DNA from: an uncultured Robinsoniella sp.
Lineage (GTDB): Bacteria > Bacillota > Clostridia > Lachnospirales > Lachnospiraceae
Assembly (NCBI GenBank): GCA_900540475.1
Contig: UQGG01000046.1
Location: 1-56,312, forward strand
Direction: 5' to 3'
Length of the DNA stretch: 56,312 nucleotides
The notes below the pieces were generated by a model. It made no database searches and was not told the DNA's origin. It saw nothing but the letters and a program-made list of their open reading frames with translations. Position numbers and translations under genes: made by a program. Shown here one piece after another: positions 34,491 to 46,100 of the stretch. Within the stretch, counting starts at the first letter, position 1, and each line of letters begins with the position of its first letter.

Positions 34491-35901
34491 TCACCCTTTC
34501 CGCATTTAGCCAAAATGTCAGTCTGGCACCTCCGCCCGGTTTATTTTCAGCCCATATTTCACCGCCATGTTCTGTGACCACAGCCTTACAGATTGCCAGC
34601 CCCAGGCCTATGCCCTGCTTTTGTTTGGAGTCACCGCTTGCAGAAGTCACAAACTCATCAAATAGTTTCCCCATCATGGTCTCAGCTATGCCTTCTCCGT
34701 CATCTTCAACCTGTATAAAGACTTTCTTGTTCCGGAAACTGGCAAGGACAGATATTCGCCCGCCTTCTTTTGTATGCTTCATCGCATTGTCTAAAAGATT
34801 GATCATTACCTGGACCATCATCTTCCCATCCATCTTCGCCACAATCACCTCATCGGGAAGAGATACTGTAAATTTGCGCTTCTGATGAAGATCTCTGATA
34901 TGGCTCGCTGCTTCATAGATAATATCATCGATGACTTCCGGCTGTTTGTTAATATGAAGACTGCCGCTTTCGATTTTGGTCATATTCAAAATATTTTCCA
35001 TCATTTTCATAAGCCATAGCGCCTGCTCATTAATATCCGCCGCCAGGATCTGAATATTGTCTTTCTCTAATTTTTCAGAGTCCAGAATCAAACCGCAGTC
35101 ACCGATAATTCCCGTCAGGGGTGTTCGAAAATCATGGGAAATACTTCGCAGCATGCGGCTTTTCATATGTTCCCGTTCCATTTCCACTTTGATCCGTTCC
35201 TGCTGCTGGTATACCAGTTCACGATCCATTGCAATTCCAATCTGGTTAGCCGCAGTCTTAATCAAAAGCTCCTGCTCTATGGAAAGGCCCTGATTCCGGT
35301 TATAGACTTTCAAAACACCCAACTGTTTTTCCAATCCGATAATAGGCACCATCATATAATCACCGAGTCTGTGGTTTTTATCCCGCATTTCCTCGCTTTT
35401 ATCTCCAATCAGTTCCACTTCACTCTCAAACTTCGTATGTTCAAAGATATAGCGTATCCCCAGATGGACGATATTATCTTTTCCTGTTACATTGATAAAG
35501 CTTTTGGACATCTCATGTAAAAGCCTCGCCGCCTGTTCATTTTTCTGTGCGATCAGCAGCTGTTTCTGAAATTTAACTGTCAGGTTATAAGAAATAAGGG
35601 ATGCGATCAGAAAAATGATGATCAGGACAATATCATTTATATCTGCGATCTGAAAGGTATGCAATGGAGCTGTAAAAAAGAAATTAAATGACATGACACT
35701 GATGAAAGAAACCGCCACTCCATACTGGTAGCCATTGGTATAAGCCGTAGTGAGAAGCACTCCGATCATATAGATCATCAGGGTGTTTTCTTTTGCAATT
35801 CCGGCACTGTTTAACAGAACGGAAAAAAGAGTCGTACCTGCAACGATGGCTACGACTCTGCCAATATATTTCAAATGCTGAAGATATATTTTTTTATCCA
35901 T
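34474..35901 (-). CDS. KdpD-like sensor kinase lacking the KdpD N-terminal domains
   Basis: This 475-aa membrane kinase has about four closely packed helices at 10-105 (DUF4118 type), a GAF domain (about 130-235), a HisKA box SISHDFRTPLTG (His near 255) and a HATPase with DNAMKHT, DDGEGIAE and GIGLGLAI. Full-length KdpD carries an extra N-terminal KdpD plus USP region of about 350 residues that is absent here, so the protein starts at the membrane part. It lies 58 bp after ktrA in the same direction and overlaps the regulator gene. Sensing of potassium or ionic stress is inferred from family and neighbours. Confidence 0.88.
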   Translation of the reverse strand: MDKKIYLQHLKYIGRVVAIVAGTTLFSVLLNSAGIAKENTLMIYMIGVLLTTAYTNGYQYGVAVSFISVMSFNFFFTAPLHTFQIADINDIVLIIIFLIASLISYNLTVKFQKQLLIAQKNEQAARLLHEMSKSFINVTGKDNIVHLGIRYIFEHTKFESEVELIGDKSEEMRDKNHRLGDYMMVPIIGLEKQLGVLKVYNRNQGLSIEQELLIKTAANQIGIAMDRELVYQQQERIKVEMEREHMKSRMLRSISHDFRTPLTGIIGDCGLILDSEKLEKDNIQILAADINEQALWLMKMMENILNMTKIESGSLHINKQPEVIDDIIYEAASHIRDLHQKRKFTVSLPDEVIVAKMDGKMMVQVMINLLDNAMKHTKEGGRISVLASFRNKKVFIQVEDDGEGIAETMMGKLFDEFVTSASGDSKQKQGIGLGLAICKAVVTEHGGEIWAENKPGGGARLTFWLNAERVNADGR

Positions 35902-35959
35902 TCCAAACCTCTTTTATTTGATAGACAGTGAATTCCTTCTTTCTTCCTATTCTAACATG

Positions 35960-36613
35960 TTATTGGATATTTGCCAATATCCTGTCAATATCATTTCGCT
36001 GCCCGATAATCATCAGATGCTCATTGCCGGTCAGTATATAATCTGCATGGGGCAGTAATTTCACATCCCGTTCCACCTTGATTCCAAGAATGCTCACATG
36101 ATATTTGGCACGGACATCCACCTGCTTGATACTCTTGCCCACCCAGGAAGGAAGAGGCGGAATCTCTAAAATGGAGTACCCTTCTGTCAGTTCCACGTAG
36201 TCAAATACATGATTGGCGCTATGGCGCACAGCAATCTTTTCTGCAATATCCCGGTCCGGATAAACCACCTCATCTGCCCCGTTTCGAAGAAGGAACTTGG
36301 CATGGATATCCCTGTTTGCTTTACTGACAACATATTTACCGCCCATTTCTTTTACCAGACTGGTTATCTCCAGGCTGCTCTGGAAATTAGAACCAATGCA
36401 AATAAAACACAGGTCAAAATTACTGATTCCAAGGCTTCTTAAAACCTCTTCATTGGTGCAGTCACCCACTTTTGCCGTCGTTGCATAGGGCAGGAGGTCC
36501 GATACCTTATCCTCATCCTTATCGATTATCATAACTTCATTATTCATTTTCGAAAAATTAATGCATAAATGATGCCCAAATCTGCCCATTCCAATAATTA
36601 GTATTGTCTTCAT
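35960..36613 (-). CDS. ktrA: Ktr potassium uptake system, RCK regulatory subunit
   Basis: This 217-aa cytoplasmic gating ring subunit has an RCK_N Rossmann fold (ILIIGMGRFGHHLC, residues 3-16; acidic end VMIIDKDED) and an RCK_C domain (about 135-215), the usual site for c-di-AMP in Gram-positive homologues. It controls the membrane subunit encoded 18 bp upstream. Confidence 0.94.
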   Translation of the reverse strand: MKTILIIGMGRFGHHLCINFSKMNNEVMIIDKDEDKVSDLLPYATTAKVGDCTNEEVLRSLGISNFDLCFICIGSNFQSSLEITSLVKEMGGKYVVSKANRDIHAKFLLRNGADEVVYPDRDIAEKIAVRHSANHVFDYVELTEGYSILEIPPLPSWVGKSIKQVDVRAKYHVSILGIKVERDVKLLPHADYILTGNEHLMIIGQRNDIDRILANIQ

Positions 36614-36631
36614 GTTCGTCTATCTGCTCCT

Positions 36632-37975
36632 TTATCCTATGGTAATTTGCTCAACCGGCTGTACTACCGGCGTTGTTTTTTTATTCCCCCGCAATGACAA
36701 TGCAAACGACAAACTTCCGATTCGCCCGCAGTACATGAGGAAGATAATGATTATCTTTGAAATTGCATTTAACTCCCTGGTAATTCCCGTTGACATTCCT
36801 ACGGTACCAATTGCTGAAAATACCTCCAGCAGTACATCTGACATGGGTATCGGCTGTATGGCTGTGATCAATATTACGGCACCGATAGACAGAAACAGGT
36901 TGGTGCATAATACGGCACTGGCTTTCTTAATTACATCATCGCTCAATCTTCTGCCATAGATATTACAGCAGCGGTTCTGTGTAATATTCTCCCTTAAATA
37001 GAAGATCATGACTACCAGGGTTGTAGTCTTGATACCTCCTGCGGTAGACCCCGGGCTTCCGCCGATGAACATCAGTACAATGGTGAGCAGCTTACTGCTG
37101 TCCTGAAGTGCCGCCGTATCCACCGTATTAAAGCCTGCGGTTCTCGCCGTAACCGAGCTGAACAGGGAACTTAGTATTTTACCGCTGGGTGACATATCAC
37201 TGATGAGGTGGCTGTTTTCAAATACGTAAAATAAGACTGCTCCTCCAAAAATCAAAACCAGCGTTGCTGATATTACGATTTTCGTATGGAGTTTGTATTG
37301 GCGGAATTTCCATTTATGGGTCCAGACATCATCCCATACCAGAAATCCGATACCGCCTACAACGATTAACGTCATAATCGTCAGGTTTATAATCCAGTCA
37401 TCATAATACCCGGTAAAGGAAGCATAGGGGATTTCTTTTCCCATCAGGTCGAATCCGGCATTACAGAATGCGGAAATGGAATGGAAAATGCCATAAAAGC
37501 TGCCCCGCAGCACTCCAAATTCCGGGATAAAACGGATGCTTAACAAAATCGCTCCCAGTCCTTCAAAAAAGACCGTACCAATAATGATCTTTTTCGCCAG
37601 ACGTACAATACCGCCAATCTGCATGGTATTTACACTTTCCTGCAGAATCCCCCTGGTTCTGAGCCCTATTTTTCTTCTTAATATAATAGAAAAAAATACG
37701 CCGATGGTCATGAAGCCCAGCCCGCCGATCTGAATCATCCCTAGGATTACCAGCTGTCCAAACAGTGACCATTTTTCCACCGTATTATTCACAACCAGTC
37801 CGGTAACACAGGAAGCTGAAGTTGCTGTAAAAAAAGCATCCAGGAAATTCGTCATCTGCCCATCCTTACTGGAAATCGGCAGGGTCAAAAGAAGAGCTCC
37901 CGCCAATATGATGGTAAGAAACCCAACTGCAATCATCTGGGTTTGCGTTAATCTTTTATACAATAGCTTCAGCAT
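36632..37975 (-). CDS. ktrB: Ktr/Trk potassium uptake membrane subunit
   Basis: This 447-aa membrane protein consists of four M1-P-M2 repeats. Filter-region patterns are visible at SASCVTGLVV (about 53-62), SAFCNAGFDL (about 165), TARTAGFNTVD (about 280) and SAIGTVGMSTG (about 390). It forms the potassium-selective translocation path. AAAGGA lies eleven bases before the ATG. It is the first gene of a ktrB-ktrA-kinase-regulator operon on the minus strand. Confidence 0.95.
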   Translation of the reverse strand: MLKLLYKRLTQTQMIAVGFLTIILAGALLLTLPISSKDGQMTNFLDAFFTATSASCVTGLVVNNTVEKWSLFGQLVILGMIQIGGLGFMTIGVFFSIILRRKIGLRTRGILQESVNTMQIGGIVRLAKKIIIGTVFFEGLGAILLSIRFIPEFGVLRGSFYGIFHSISAFCNAGFDLMGKEIPYASFTGYYDDWIINLTIMTLIVVGGIGFLVWDDVWTHKWKFRQYKLHTKIVISATLVLIFGGAVLFYVFENSHLISDMSPSGKILSSLFSSVTARTAGFNTVDTAALQDSSKLLTIVLMFIGGSPGSTAGGIKTTTLVVMIFYLRENITQNRCCNIYGRRLSDDVIKKASAVLCTNLFLSIGAVILITAIQPIPMSDVLLEVFSAIGTVGMSTGITRELNAISKIIIIFLMYCGRIGSLSFALSLRGNKKTTPVVQPVEQITIG

Positions 37976-38357
37976 TTTATTTATGTCCTTTCCCTCTGGA
38001 GCGTGTTTAAAATTTCTGCTTTCTTACAGCTTACGCTCTTATATGCACTTTAAAAATTTTTATAAAAATCATCCTGCTGCAAGTTCTAATTATAATAAAC
38101 TATCCGTTAAGGCGGTGATAATTTATCTGTTTTCTATATTAAAAATGCATATATATTACTGATTTGCCATTAAGATTATATTAAGATGAAGTGGTAAAAT
38201 GCTAACTCATGAAACCTTTCTGTTTTTCCTCATATTTTTATTATTTCCCGGAATTATAAATGAATGCAGAACGCTCCCTTTTATCCGGTGTTTCTTCCTA
38301 TTTAATTGCTTTTCTTTCTATTAATTGCTTTTCTTTCTATGTTAATTGCATATCTTT
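37976..38357. other. intergenic region (382 bp) upstream of ktrB
   Basis: It contains a degenerate inverted-repeat element (37998-38037), AT-rich sequence and the tandem repeats at 38302-38361. I find no ydaO-type c-di-AMP riboswitch core and no open frame of note. Confidence 0.5.
37998..38037 (+). repeat. dispersed inverted-repeat element, copy 4 (short)
   Basis: GGAGCGTGTTTAAAATTTCT followed by GCTTTCTTACAG and a closing ACGCTC that pairs with GAGCGT. The interior matches the left ends of the elements at 17649 and 19256. It appears to be a shortened copy, inside the ktrB leader. Confidence 0.5.
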
Positions 38358-38361
38358 CTAT
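38302..38361. repeat. three tandem AT-rich repeats of 19-21 bp
   Basis: Unit TTAATTGCTTTTCTTTCTAT occurs at 38302, 38321 and, with two changes, 38342. The last unit runs into the amidohydrolase stop codon, so the final few residues of that protein are repeat-encoded. Confidence 0.7.
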
Positions 38362-39956
38362 ATTTTGTGTTTTCTGTCTGCCAACATCCTGGCAAGCTCC
38401 AGGACCGTGCCCTTTTTTTCTTTACACTTTTTCCCGTCCAGATAAAGGCTTTTTATTTCAGCCTCCGTGATGTTGTCTTTGTTTAGCTGCAACAGATTCC
38501 TGTCCGTTACCATGAAGTTTGCCCGTTTTCCCACTTCCAGCGTTCCCAGTTCCTTTTCTTCCCCCAGCATTTTCGCCGGGTTCCTGGTATAGGTACAAAG
38601 CGCCTGATACATGGTCAGGGATTCTTCGGGTATGGTAAAATCAATCATGCCAAGCATCTGGATGAACGGATTGATGCTTTGTACCGGAGCATCACTGGAG
38701 CCGCAGATGCATACGCCCTTTTCCATCAGCGTGCGAAGAGGGATCTGCTGCCTAATTACGCTTTCTTCCAGAGCCTGTCCATAACTTTTCAGATAGTATT
38801 TATCCATCCAGGCAAAGCCGGGCTGTACTACCAATGCCAGATTCTGATCCATAACGCGCTTTACGGCTTCTTTTGACGGAAATTCGAAATGATCGATGCG
38901 ATGCATCCGTTCCGTTTGAAAGCTGTCATAACCGTCCAATAAAAGGTCTATCGCCTTGTCCCCTATGGCATGGCTGCTGATTTGAAATCCTGCACGATCC
39001 GCTTCCATTAATTTATCAGCAATCTTTTTCGCTGTGTAGTAGCAGTCACCGTGTTCATTTGTGTCTTTATACGGGCTGTAAAACGCTGCACTGCGGGATC
39101 CCACTGCGCCGTCCATTTCCCAGTCACCACAGCCGCCCACCCGGGGTGTCTTCTGATATCTTCGGTAAAAACCCGCCTTGTTTAAATCCATAAACTGTGG
39201 ATAGAGGCGTACACCAATCTCCATATGGGATGCTATTTTAGCCAAAAGCTCTGTTTGCTTATCTCTCTTTCCATCTCCATTTCCGTCCATTGCACAGACC
39301 GTGCCAATTCCGTACTTTATACAGAGATTTGTAAAGCTTCCAATCCCTCTTGCCCAGGCGGATGGGGATACTGATTTTCCAATGAGCTCCATCACTGCGC
39401 CCTGTATAACTTCATGATCTCTGCCTGTGAGAATCCCGGTATGATTCTCTTTATAAATATTCAGCTCTTTTAACAGCTCTGTGGACATACTGCTGCTATG
39501 CCCGTCTATATTGTAAATAACCATTTTTCTTCCATCTGCCCAATCATCCAGTTCCTGTCTGTTGGGAAGCCTTTTTTCTTTCATTGCGGATGCAATGTAC
39601 TGATTCACCACAAGGATATTTTGCCCGGTTCTCTTCCTGCATTCTTTCTTTATCAGCTTTCCAGCCTCATCCAAATGATCCGGGCATATTCTGCCATTTC
39701 GGATTTCACATGCCACAATATTATCCGCTGAGAGCACCATGGTATACAGCAAATGAAGATGCGCATCTATCATAGATGGGTAGACATGCCCGCCGTTTAA
39801 GGAAATCTCCTTCTCATATCCATATGGCTTCACACCACCGAGATAGCTGATTTTTCCATCGGTAACTCCCATATAACGGTAACATTCCCCTTCCTCTCTG
39901 AGGGTATGGAATGTTCCGTCCCGAAAAAGACATTGTGTAATTCTCATTGTATTCAT
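38358..39956 (-). CDS. amidohydrolase-family protein (YtcJ-like)
   Basis: This 532-aa cytoplasmic metal hydrolase has the metal-binding HLHLLYT (in MIDAHLHLL, about 62) near the start of the barrel, SSHAIGDKAID (about 325), a barrel His in RIDHFEFP and SSDAPVQSINP (about 415). Family members act on N-acyl or cyclic amide bonds; no substrate can be assigned. AGGTG lies nine bases before the ATG. It stands alone between the ktr operon and the giant repeat protein. Confidence 0.88.
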   Translation of the reverse strand: MNTMRITQCLFRDGTFHTLREEGECYRYMGVTDGKISYLGGVKPYGYEKEISLNGGHVYPSMIDAHLHLLYTMVLSADNIVACEIRNGRICPDHLDEAGKLIKKECRKRTGQNILVVNQYIASAMKEKRLPNRQELDDWADGRKMVIYNIDGHSSSMSTELLKELNIYKENHTGILTGRDHEVIQGAVMELIGKSVSPSAWARGIGSFTNLCIKYGIGTVCAMDGNGDGKRDKQTELLAKIASHMEIGVRLYPQFMDLNKAGFYRRYQKTPRVGGCGDWEMDGAVGSRSAAFYSPYKDTNEHGDCYYTAKKIADKLMEADRAGFQISSHAIGDKAIDLLLDGYDSFQTERMHRIDHFEFPSKEAVKRVMDQNLALVVQPGFAWMDKYYLKSYGQALEESVIRQQIPLRTLMEKGVCICGSSDAPVQSINPFIQMLGMIDFTIPEESLTMYQALCTYTRNPAKMLGEEKELGTLEVGKRANFMVTDRNLLQLNKDNITEAEIKSLYLDGKKCKEKKGTVLELARMLADRKHKI

Positions 39957-40075
39957 TCTGCAATCACCTTCCAGACTGTTATTTCTTTCTGACCAATTTA
40001 TCTGTCTATTATACCTGCCGCCGCTACTGTCGTAAAGTTATTTTTCTGATACTGCACCTGGACAGACGGAAAGGA

Positions 40076-40108
40076 GCCACTGCCTGTGCATAATGCGCAG
40101 GCAATGGC
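40076..40108 (-). terminator. terminator-like hairpin after the giant repeat gene
   Basis: GCCACTGCCTG (40076-40086) pairs with CAGGCAATGGC (40098-40108) with one mismatch. On the minus strand TCCTTTCC follows, only a modest pyrimidine tail. Confidence 0.6.
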
Positions 40109-40126
40109 CCGTTAGCTATGAAACGA

Positions 40127-43100
40127 TTATTTTACGGTAACTTTCTTTATTGTACTGTAAGATCCAAAATAGGTCTTACCATCTACTACCTTGTATGCTC
40201 GTACTTTATAGTAATAGCTCTTTCTGCTCTTCAATTTAGTATTTACATATTTTACCACGGAAGATTTTTTAGCGGTATATACTTTTTTGTATTTACCTGA
40301 TCTGGATGTTGCACGATAAACCTGGTATCCGCTTGCGCCTGCTGTTTTCTTCCATTTAAGCGTTACTTTTTTGCTTCCTGCTTTTGCAGATACCGAAGTC
40401 TTAGAAGGATTCGTAACTAATTTAACGGTATCGGAATAGCTTCCATAGACCTTCTGTCCATTTACAAGCACATATCCCCGTACACGATAATAATAGATAC
40501 TTCCGCTGCTGCGTCCGGTGTGTTTGAAACTGGTCCCTTTTACATCAATTGGGGCTCCGTATTTTTCGCCGGATTTGCGGAATGCTGCCTCGTATCCGCT
40601 GATGCCCGCCAGCTGATTCCACTGCAATCTGTTTGTTGTGGCATACTGGTTTACTTGTTTCACACCGGAAACTTTTGGCATACTGATTATAAAGGTTCTG
40701 GTAATGCTGCCTGTATAATTTCCTTTTCCCACAATGACCACCTTAGCCGTTCCCGGATTGCGGTTTGATGAGATGCTTACGATATAGTCACTGTCTCTCT
40801 TTAATGTGATATTGCCGCTGGTAACGCTGATTGCAGGTGTAAAGGAATTTCCATTATAGATCTGGTTGGATATTCCGGTTACGGCAAAGCCGCTTAAGTT
40901 CTGGGGAAGTATACTAAAGCTGATTACTTTGGTTCCTGCATAATTTCCTTTTCCGGCAATGGCCGCCTTTGCGGTTCCCGCATTTTTATGATCCGTATAG
41001 CTTACGGTATAGTCGCTGCCTTCCTTCAAATCTTTCCCTTTGTTCATAACGGTAATCTTAGGGGTACACGCACTTCCGGTATAGGTCTGTGCGGATGGCT
41101 GTGCGATTTCCAGTGCGTTTACATCCATTGGTAATATGGTAAATGTTGTATTTACACTGCCGGTATAAGCGCCCATCCCGGTAACCTTTACATTTGCTGT
41201 ACCTGCATCGGTGTTCTGTCCATATTCCACGCTGTAATCCGTTCCTAAAACTAAGAGCTGATTCTGGTTTTTCACGGTAACTGCCGGGCTGATTGCCGAA
41301 CCGGTATAAGTCTGGTCCCCGATTGCCGCTACGGTAACCATACTCAGATCTTTTTTAAGGATTTCAAAACTGGTTTCAATCGTTTCTTTGTAGTTTCCTT
41401 TTCCGGTGATGACAACTGCCGCCGTTCCCGGTGCTGTATTTTCTTTGTATACGACCGTATAATCCTGTCCCGCTGTCAGTTCCATTTCTTTGTCCGTCAA
41501 TTTTACCTGAGGCTCCTGTGCCTGTCCATTGTATACCACCGGATCAATTGGTGCAATCTGTACCTCTTTCAGGGTTTTTGGCAGAATTGTGAAGCGGATG
41601 TTGCCGGTTCCTGCATAATTGCCTTTTCCGGTAACTGCTGCATTGGCACTTCCGGCTGCGGTATTAGAGGTATACTCCACGGTATAATCCTGTCCTTCTT
41701 GCAGCGCAGCTTCTCCGTCTTTTACCATCAGTACCGGTTTTACTTCCTGTCCTGTATAGTTTTGCTCCGGTATTTTATCAATCTTGATATCTTTCACTGA
41801 TTTTGGGAGAATCGTAAAGGATACGGTTTTTGATTCTGCATAATTTCCGGTTCCGGTAATCGTTACGGAAGCAGTACCTGCATTGGTGTTTGCCTGATAA
41901 ACAGCCGTATAATCGCTATCTGCCTTTAATGTTTTATTCAGACTCTTTACGGTCAGCAGCGGTTTTATTTCTGCTCCGGTATACCCCTGGGGTGCTATCT
42001 GGTCAATCTCTGCATTCTCAACCGTTCTTGGCAGAATCTCAAATTCTACAGTTCTGGCACCCGAAAAACTATTTAAGCCGGTTACTGTGACACTTGCTGT
42101 TCCTGCATTGACATTATCCTGATACTCTAATTTATAATCGCTGCCTTCTGTAAGAAGCAGATTCTGATTCTTCACAGTTACCATCGGAATAATTTCTTCC
42201 CCGGTATATGGCATCGCATTAAATACCTGTATGGAAACGGTGTCTATTCCTCTGCGGGTAATTTGAAATTCGGTGTCTTTACTTCCTGCGTAATTGCCTT
42301 TTCCAGTAATGGATACTACCGCTTTTCCCACAGCGGTATTGTCCTTATACACTGCAGTGAAGTCTTCTCCCTGTACCAGTGTTTTTTCACCGTCCATCAT
42401 GGAAATTGCCGGTTCGATGCCGTAGCCGCTATAGATTTGTGCCGGAATTTTATCTATGGTGCTGTCCTCTAAATCTTTTGGCAATATGGTGAATACCGTA
42501 TTCATTGCGCCGGTATAGTTCCCTATTCCGGAAATCACAACATTGGCTTTGCCCGCTGCAGTATTTGCAGCAAAGTTTAGGGTATAATCCACATCTGCCG
42601 TTAACGGATTTGTTCCATCCAAGACGGATAGTTCCGGTTTCATTTCTGTTCCGGTGTAAATCTGATCCGCAATCTTTTCTACGGTTACTCCGGTTAATGC
42701 TTTTGGAAGAATCGTAAAGACTACATTTGCTGTTCCACCGTAATTGCCTTTTCCGGTTACGGCTACCGCTGCTGTGCCTGCATTGATATTATTCGTTACT
42801 TCAAAAGTATAATCACTGTCTTTTGTTAATTGTTTTGCTCCATCCGTAACTTTTACATCCTCCGGCACGATTGCCAAACCGGTATAAGAAGCATTGTCTG
42901 GATTTGTGATTGCTGTCTTAGCAATAGGCTTTGGTGTGATATTAAATTCTGCGGTTACGACACCATCGTAATTACCCTTTCCCGTAATGGTTACGACAGC
43001 TTTGGAGTCTGCACTTGTTACATCGGTATTATTTTTATAAACGGCTTCAAAATCCATTCCCTTTTTCAGTTTTACCTTGCCGTTCATCACGATTATCTCA

Positions 43101-46100
43101 GGTGTCAGTTCCTGCCCCTGGTATTCCTGGTCAGCAATTGCTGTGACATCGGCATCTGTTAAGGTGCGTTTTATAATTGTAAATGGTTTTTCTACTGTTC
43201 CGGAATAGTTCCCGTCTTCAGCTGCTGTGACTTTTACAGCTGCCTTTGTTCCTACTTCATATACTTCCGGATATTCCAGCGTATATTCTGCTTCTGGAAT
43301 ATTTGCATCCTCTGTGGAAGAAACTGCAGGCTTAATAACCAGTCCGCCTTTGTATTCCTGATCCGGTATGTCCGCAAAGTAATCCGCTTTTAATGGCTTT
43401 TTCTGTATGTTGAACTCTTTTGTTACCGAGCCGGTATAATTGCTGTCTTCTTTCGCTGTAACGATTACTTTACCTTTTCCTGCATTGGTATTATCTTCAT
43501 AACTTACATCGAAACAAGATGCATCAAATACCGCTTCTGCCGGTTTATCCTTTACGGAAACATTTACCTCCGGTTCAAATGGTGCCTGGCAGTAGATCTC
43601 ATCTTGAATATCGGAAACTTGCATTTCATTGGCCATCCCCTGCCCGATATCCATTTTTTTAATCTCATAAGTTTTTTCGAATGACCCGGTAAAATCAATT
43701 CCTCCGGTAAATGTTACCGTTACGGTTCCAGTGTTGATTACGTCCTGAGAATAAGATACCCCGTAATTGACCTGTAAATGATTGGCACCGGTTAACTGAA
43801 GTCTGTCATCACTTGGTTTTTGTTCGGATCCGTTATAAATAACGTCCTCCAGCAAAATTTGTTCCTGATACTCTGAGATATCTCTGGGGAGAACCTCAAA
43901 TGTTGTCTTCGCCTTGCCGGTATAATTTCCCATACCGGTTAGGGTCACTTTTGCTCCATTGGTGTACACATGAATATTATCCTGCATATCCACCCGGTAA
44001 TCTTTACCCTGCTGCAGTTCATTTTCTCCATACACTACGGTAAGTGCCGGAGTCAGAAGCCCGCCGGTATAAGTCTGGGCTGCAATAGGTGCTATAAAAC
44101 GGTCTTCCAGCTCCTTTGCCTGAATGGTATATTCAAACGTACTGTTCGTTCCTGTGTAATTGCCGATTCCGGTAATTGTTACTTTTACAGCGTTTCCGCT
44201 TACATTTACCAGTTCACCGTCATACGCGGCTGTAAAGTCCGTACCCTCTGTCAGATCCTGATCCCTGTCTTTTACAACCAGAACCGGTTTGATTTCTTTT
44301 CCGGTGTATAGGTAGCTGCTTCCTTCTTTCGCAGCTATTGATATATCATTTGATCCTATATCCTTTGCATCAATATCAAAAGAAACCTCTGTGGTTCCCT
44401 GATAATTACCCATTCCTTCTACCGTAAATTTTGCTTTGGCATCCGCTGTGGTAGAATTTGTATTATCGGTATAGCCGGTAATCTTATAATCTTTATTTTC
44501 GGATAGCGGAACTTCCTGATCCCCAATTACCATAACTGCCTTAAGCTCTAAAGGCTGTTTTTCGGCTCCGTCATATACCGGTATCGCGTATGAAAATTTC
44601 GCATTTTTAATGTCTGCCGGGATGATGGTAAATTTCTGGTCAATGGTTCCCTTGTAATTATTCTGTCCAGTCAGCAGAATCGTTGCCGTACCCAGATCGT
44701 GATTGTTTTTATACTCAATAATATATTGATCTGCAGGAATCACTTCTCCGTTATCCGTAACTACCACTTCCGGCTCTATGTCCATACTGGTATATTCCTG
44801 ATCTTGGGCTTTCGTCATTTCCACATCCGGGGAGAGTAAAGATTTCTTCTGGATTACAAATTCTTTCGTTATTTCACCAGTGTAATTGCCTTTTCCGATA
44901 ACTTTCGCAACTGCCTTAACGGAATCTGTGCTGGCTTTATCATTATTTTCATATGTAACCGTATAATCGGTATCTAAAATCAGTTCGTTTTTATCCTGTG
45001 TAACAGTTACTTCCGGACTGCAGCCTTTTGTTTGGTACATCTGGTCTGCAATAGCTTCGATAGCCGCCTTATTCTCTTCTTTACCAAGATCACATGGTAC
45101 AACCGTAAACTGTGTTGTACGGGTTCCGGAGTAATCCCCGATTCCGGTAATTTCAATTTCGGCTTTTTCATTATTTTGGGCAACATCCATATTATTTTTA
45201 TACAAAATGGTATAGTCGGTATCTTCCACTAATGTCTTTGCACCGTCTTTTAATGTAATTTCCGGCTTGCATTCACTTCCTGTATAAGGCTGGTCATCTA
45301 TGGTTTCCGGAGTCATCGTTATGGAAGCATGTGAGATTAACTTTTTACCAATAATAAATTTTAATGTCTCATTCTTTCCCGTGTAATTTCCAATACCGTT
45401 TATGGTTACGGTAACTTCTTCATCCGCTTTTTTATGTTCTCCGCTGTAGGATACGGTAAAATCGGTGTCTCTGACAAGCGTTACTTTTCCATCTGTCACC
45501 ACTACTTCCGGTTCCACTGCTTCTCCGGTATATGCTGTAGATGCATCCATCCCCAGTTCTACAAGGAACGTCTCATCTGATATCGTTTTGGGAAGTATCT
45601 TTACCGGAAGCGTTACCACTCTGGTACCTGTATAATTTCCAGCATCGGCACTGATTTCCGCCGTAATGGGACTGCCTTCCTGAGTAGCATTTATATTGTT
45701 GGTGTAATTTGCAATACTCCATGTATCGTCGTGGAGATCTGCATAATTCTGATCTGCAATTTGATTATTTTTTAAATGCATCTGTGCTTTAAAATCTACT
45801 TCTTCTCCCGTATACACAACATCCGCAAGAGGATCATCCTGATCGCTTACAAAGGTTAAATCCGCCGTGTTAATATCCGCAGGCAAAATGGTAAAGTGCG
45901 ATTCAACCTTACCTGTATAGCCATTTTCCTCAATTCCCTGTATGGTAACGGTAGGGACTTCTCCTGTCCAGGTTCCTTCTGCCGCATTAATATTATAGTT
46001 ATAGGACGCTGCATAATTACTGGGATCTACCGATGTTCCATCCCCCAGCACCACCGTAATTTCCGGTGTCTTTGGCGTACCGTCAAAAACGGCCTCAAAG

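Noticed and set aside
33792..35901. Naming the regulator pair kdpE and kdpD
   Set aside because: No kdpFABC is present and the kinase lacks the KdpD N-terminal domains, so only likeness is stated.
37976..38170. c-di-AMP (ydaO) riboswitch upstream of ktrB
   Set aside because: The conserved core sequences and the long pseudo-symmetric fold are not present; the space is taken by a repeat element and AT-rich DNA.
40127..40200. LPXTG-type anchor at the end of the giant repeat protein
   Set aside because: The protein ends in the second FN3-like module with no sorting motif, hydrophobic segment or basic tail.
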